A DNA stretch of 64,000 nt, from assembly GCF_022627575.1 (NCBI RefSeq), contig NZ_JADEYQ010000003.1, positions 248,001-312,000 on the forward strand. Direction: 5' to 3'. Both the position numbers and the translations under genes were made by a program. Origin of the DNA: Sphingobacterium rhinopitheci. Its GTDB lineage: Bacteria; Bacteroidota; Bacteroidia; Sphingobacteriales; Sphingobacteriaceae. Below, piece by piece: positions 62,421-64,000 of this stretch (the first letter of the stretch is position 1; each line of letters begins with the position of its first letter). The notes under the pieces were generated by a model. It had not been told where the DNA came from, searched no databases, and saw only the letters and a program-made list of their open reading frames with translations.

Positions 62421-62454
62421 AATAGCTTTGAGGTATACGTACCTCAAAGCTATT
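62421..62454 (+). terminator. Strong hairpin between atpD and atpC
   Basis: A 15-bp perfect stem (AATAGCTTTGAGGTA, loop TACG, complement) 13 nt past the atpD stop, followed by only a weak T stretch (TTTGTAG). It is more likely an attenuating or mRNA-protecting hairpin than a full terminator, since atpC lacks an obvious promoter of its own. Confidence 0.7.
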
Positions 62455-62504
62455 TGTAGAACTTGTTCTCCATCTTATATCTTTAATCTCATATCTAGAA
62501 AAGA

Positions 62505-62753
62505 ATGAAATTATCAATAATCACTCCAGACAAATTAGCATACGAAGGTGACGTAACATCTGTTACAGTACCCGGTACATCAGGGTCTTTTCAAATTTTG
62601 AAAGATCACGCTGCTATTGTGTCTACGCTAGAAGATGGTAAGGTCATCGTCAAAAATAGTAATGAAGAAATCGTCATTATTATCAAAGGAGGTGTAGTTG
62701 AAGCTAAGGACAACAACATTATCATTTTAGCTGAAGGAATTGTTCAGAATTAG
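62505..62753 (+). CDS. atpC: F1 ATP synthase subunit epsilon (short form)
   Basis: An 82-residue epsilon subunit: LSIITPDKLAYEGDVTSVTVPG, GSFQILKDHAAIVSTLE and the following beta strands cover the N-terminal beta-sandwich. The C-terminal helical hairpin that inhibits the enzyme in longer epsilons (about 135 residues) is absent, which is usual in Bacteroidota and not a truncation. It follows atpD with an intervening hairpin and ends before a strong terminator. Confidence 0.96.
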   Translation: MKLSIITPDKLAYEGDVTSVTVPGTSGSFQILKDHAAIVSTLEDGKVIVKNSNEEIVIIIKGGVVEAKDNNIIILAEGIVQN

Positions 62754-62769
62754 AATAATATTCAATATT

Positions 62770-62812
62770 AAATAGCCCTTAAGAATACCTATTCTTAAGG
62801 GCTATTTTTTTT
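62770..62812 (+). terminator. Terminator of atpD-atpC
   Basis: A 17-bp perfect stem (AAATAGCCCTTAAGAAT, loop ACCT, complement) followed by a T-run to 62812, starting 17 nt past the atpC stop. Confidence 0.95.
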
Positions 62813-63021
62813 AATACAACCTTACCCAACCTGATTTTAAGAAGAATTTTGATGAAATTCATACAAAGTTCAAAATCCAAAAAATATACCGATTTTAAAT
62901 CGGGTCTACTAACAACAAAATTATATTCTGTAAATTGAAAGCTATTTCAAAATACAGCGTAAAAACACAAGAATAAACCATACAAAAAACTTTTTCAAAA
63001 TATTTTATTTGTCTATTGTAT

Positions 63022-63029
63022 TAAATTTG
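63022..63029 (+). promoter_or_regulatory. -7 promoter element of the aminotransferase gene
   Basis: TAAATTTG is an exact TAnnTTTG match. A clear -33 TTTG at 19-21 nt upstream is missing; the area is T-rich. Expected transcript start is about 63035. Confidence 0.55.
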
Positions 63030-63117
63030 AATTCGGCTTAACTTGAGGAAGTCAATTCAAAAAGATAAGAACACTGTTTTTGGGGAGGAACTAGTTGTCT
63101 TTTTAAACTATAAGCTT

Positions 63118-64000
63118 ATGCAATACTACAATCAAAATACGCTAATATACCTTAATGGTAAATTCGTGAAAGCGACAGAAGCTGGAATTGACCTATTCGG
63201 ACAGTCTTTACATTATGGCTATGGTGCATTCGAAGGATTAAGAGCATATAGCACACACAATGGTACTAGAATCTTTAAAGCAGAGGCACATTTCGATAGA
63301 TTACAAAAATCATGTGAAGCCATCCAACTTCCCTACACTTGGAATAACCGACAGTTGATAGAAAGTACCTATGAACTATTGGAAGTTAACAACCTGAGAT
63401 CAGCTTATATTAGACCCTTAGTATATTCAGGCTCCAACATGCACTTAACAAGCTCTGAGGAAGCTCACATAATGATAGCAGCTTGGGAATGGGGCCCTTA
63501 TTTAGGGCACAATTTATTGCGTGTTAATTTATCCGAATTTGAGAGACCAAATCCTAAGTCTTTTCATATTGAAGCGAAGATATCAGGTCAATATATCAAC
63601 TCCATATTAGCAAGCTCTGACGCCTTAAAAAAGGGTTTTGATGAAGCACTACTTTTAGATCAAGAAGGCTATGTGGCACAAGCATCAAGTGAAAATTTAT
63701 TTATAGAAAAAGATTTCAAAATATATACGCCACCGTTAGGCAATATCTTCCCAGGTATCACCCGTCAAACCGTTATTGACATCTGTAAACAACTGGGATT
63801 TGATATCATAGAAAAGAAATTAACAATTGAAGATATCTATAGTGCTGACAGTGCTTTCCTTAGTGGGACAGCAGCAGAAATAATTGGTATCCAACAGGTA
63901 GATCATATCATCTACAAAGAAGACTGGGAAAATACAATAGGATCATCTATTCAAAAGAAATACAAAAATTTAGTTTTAGAGCAAGAGAATTATGAAGTCA
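63118..64000 (+). CDS. ilvE: Branched-chain amino acid aminotransferase, 3' end beyond the window
   Basis: A PLP-dependent class IV aminotransferase that interconverts valine, leucine and isoleucine with their 2-oxo acids. I translated 294 codons from the ATG at 63118 to the edge; the family is about 300 residues, so nearly all is present. Motifs are FGQSLHYGYGAFEGLRAYS near the N-terminus, IRPLVYSGS, the PLP lysine in FHIEAKISGQYINS, EALLLDQEGYVAQASSENLF, and SGTAAEIIGI. D-amino-acid aminotransferase and aminodeoxychorismate lyase are related, but the EGLRAY and SGTAAEI motifs favour IlvE. Confidence 0.92.
   Translation, partial: MQYYNQNTLIYLNGKFVKATEAGIDLFGQSLHYGYGAFEGLRAYSTHNGTRIFKAEAHFDRLQKSCEAIQLPYTWNNRQLIESTYELLEVNNLRSAYIRPLVYSGSNMHLTSSEEAHIMIAAWEWGPYLGHNLLRVNLSEFERPNPKSFHIEAKISGQYINSILASSDALKKGFDEALLLDQEGYVAQASSENLFIEKDFKIYTPPLGNIFPGITRQTVIDICKQLGFDIIEKKLTIEDIYSADSAFLSGTAAEIIGIQQVDHIIYKEDWENTIGSSIQKKYKNLVLEQENYEV

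Larger units (their letters stand above)
62754..63117. other. Intergenic region with atpC terminator and ilvE promoter/leader
   Basis: 364 bp without a gene. It has the atpDC terminator at 62770-62812, an AT-rich middle and a perfect TAnnTTTG -7 element (TAAATTTG, 63022-63029), giving a leader of about 80 nt for the aminotransferase. A GGGGAGGA sits about 30 nt before the ATG, too far for a ribosome site. No leader peptide with an ATG is present. Confidence 0.7.

Noticed and set aside
62505..62753. Truncated atpC
   Set aside because: About 80 residues is the normal length for epsilon in Bacteroidota; the C-terminal helices are simply absent in this group.
63038..63117. Leader peptide or TTG-started extension of ilvE
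   Set aside because: There is no ATG in the leader, and the in-frame TTG would add 25 residues absent from the family.

Overview
The window looks like chromosomal DNA of a Bacteroidota species, most likely a Sphingobacteriaceae member (Sphingobacterium/Pedobacter-like). The evidence is AT-rich DNA, three SusC-type TonB receptors (two with an adjacent SusD), an ECF sigma/FecR pair, GldB, a short AtpC, Bacteroidota-type promoters (TTTG near -33, TAnnTTTG near -7) and leaders without clear Shine-Dalgarno sites. The genus assignment is inference. I saw no tRNA, rRNA, CRISPR array or transposase.

Layout. 1-4.3 kb: a FecR-regulated SusC (its C-terminus lies off the left edge), its FecR anti-sigma factor and ECF sigma factor. 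4.7-7.0 kb: a short GT5-like protein divergent from panC-panD (pantothenate synthesis). 7.0-10.3 kb: a possible metal or cofactor uptake set of a small His-rich membrane protein, a TonB receptor with a CxxC pair in the plug, and a secreted thioredoxin. 10.3-12.7 kb: two tandem FKBP-type lipoproteins converging on gldB. 12.9-18.9 kb: a SusC-SusD-TlpA operon. 19.4-22.4 kb: a PorT-like barrel, nadE and a DUF4136 lipoprotein.

22.4-56.2 kb is a long, almost entirely minus-strand block around L-rhamnose and glycoside use. At its left end are a GntR/LacI-type regulator, rhaM and two GH78-type rhamnosidases. At its right end are rhaT, the rhaEW fusion, rhaI and an FGGY kinase, so a complete intracellular rhamnose pathway is present but in two pieces. 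Between them lie (a) a complete eboA-F operon headed by a TMEM220-like membrane protein gene, (b) a SusC-SusD-DUF3823 operon, and (c) an MFS / TIM-barrel / Gfo-Idh / ThuA / 1193-residue propeller-cupredoxin operon facing an AraC regulator. The plausible scheme is that GH78 enzymes free rhamnose outside the cytoplasm, RhaT imports it, RhaM supplies the right anomer, RhaI makes rhamnulose, the kinase phosphorylates it, and RhaEW cleaves it and oxidises the lactaldehyde.

56.5-64 kb: a coiled-coil membrane protein, two tandem M14-type secreted proteins (one lacking zinc ligands), atpD-atpC with a strong hairpin between them, and a branched-chain aminotransferase cut by the right edge.

The most notable system is the ebo operon. 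It is a conserved six-gene cluster of unknown chemical product, here intact, translationally coupled, carrying a TMEM220-like gene at its head and lying just upstream of rhamnosidase genes with no clear terminator between. Other points for a second look are a triple 11-bp tandem repeat directly before a TonB receptor start codon, a recurrent AACCAA leader motif, a probable M14 pseudoenzyme, a GT5-like half-protein beside panC, and the propeller-cupredoxin fusion.
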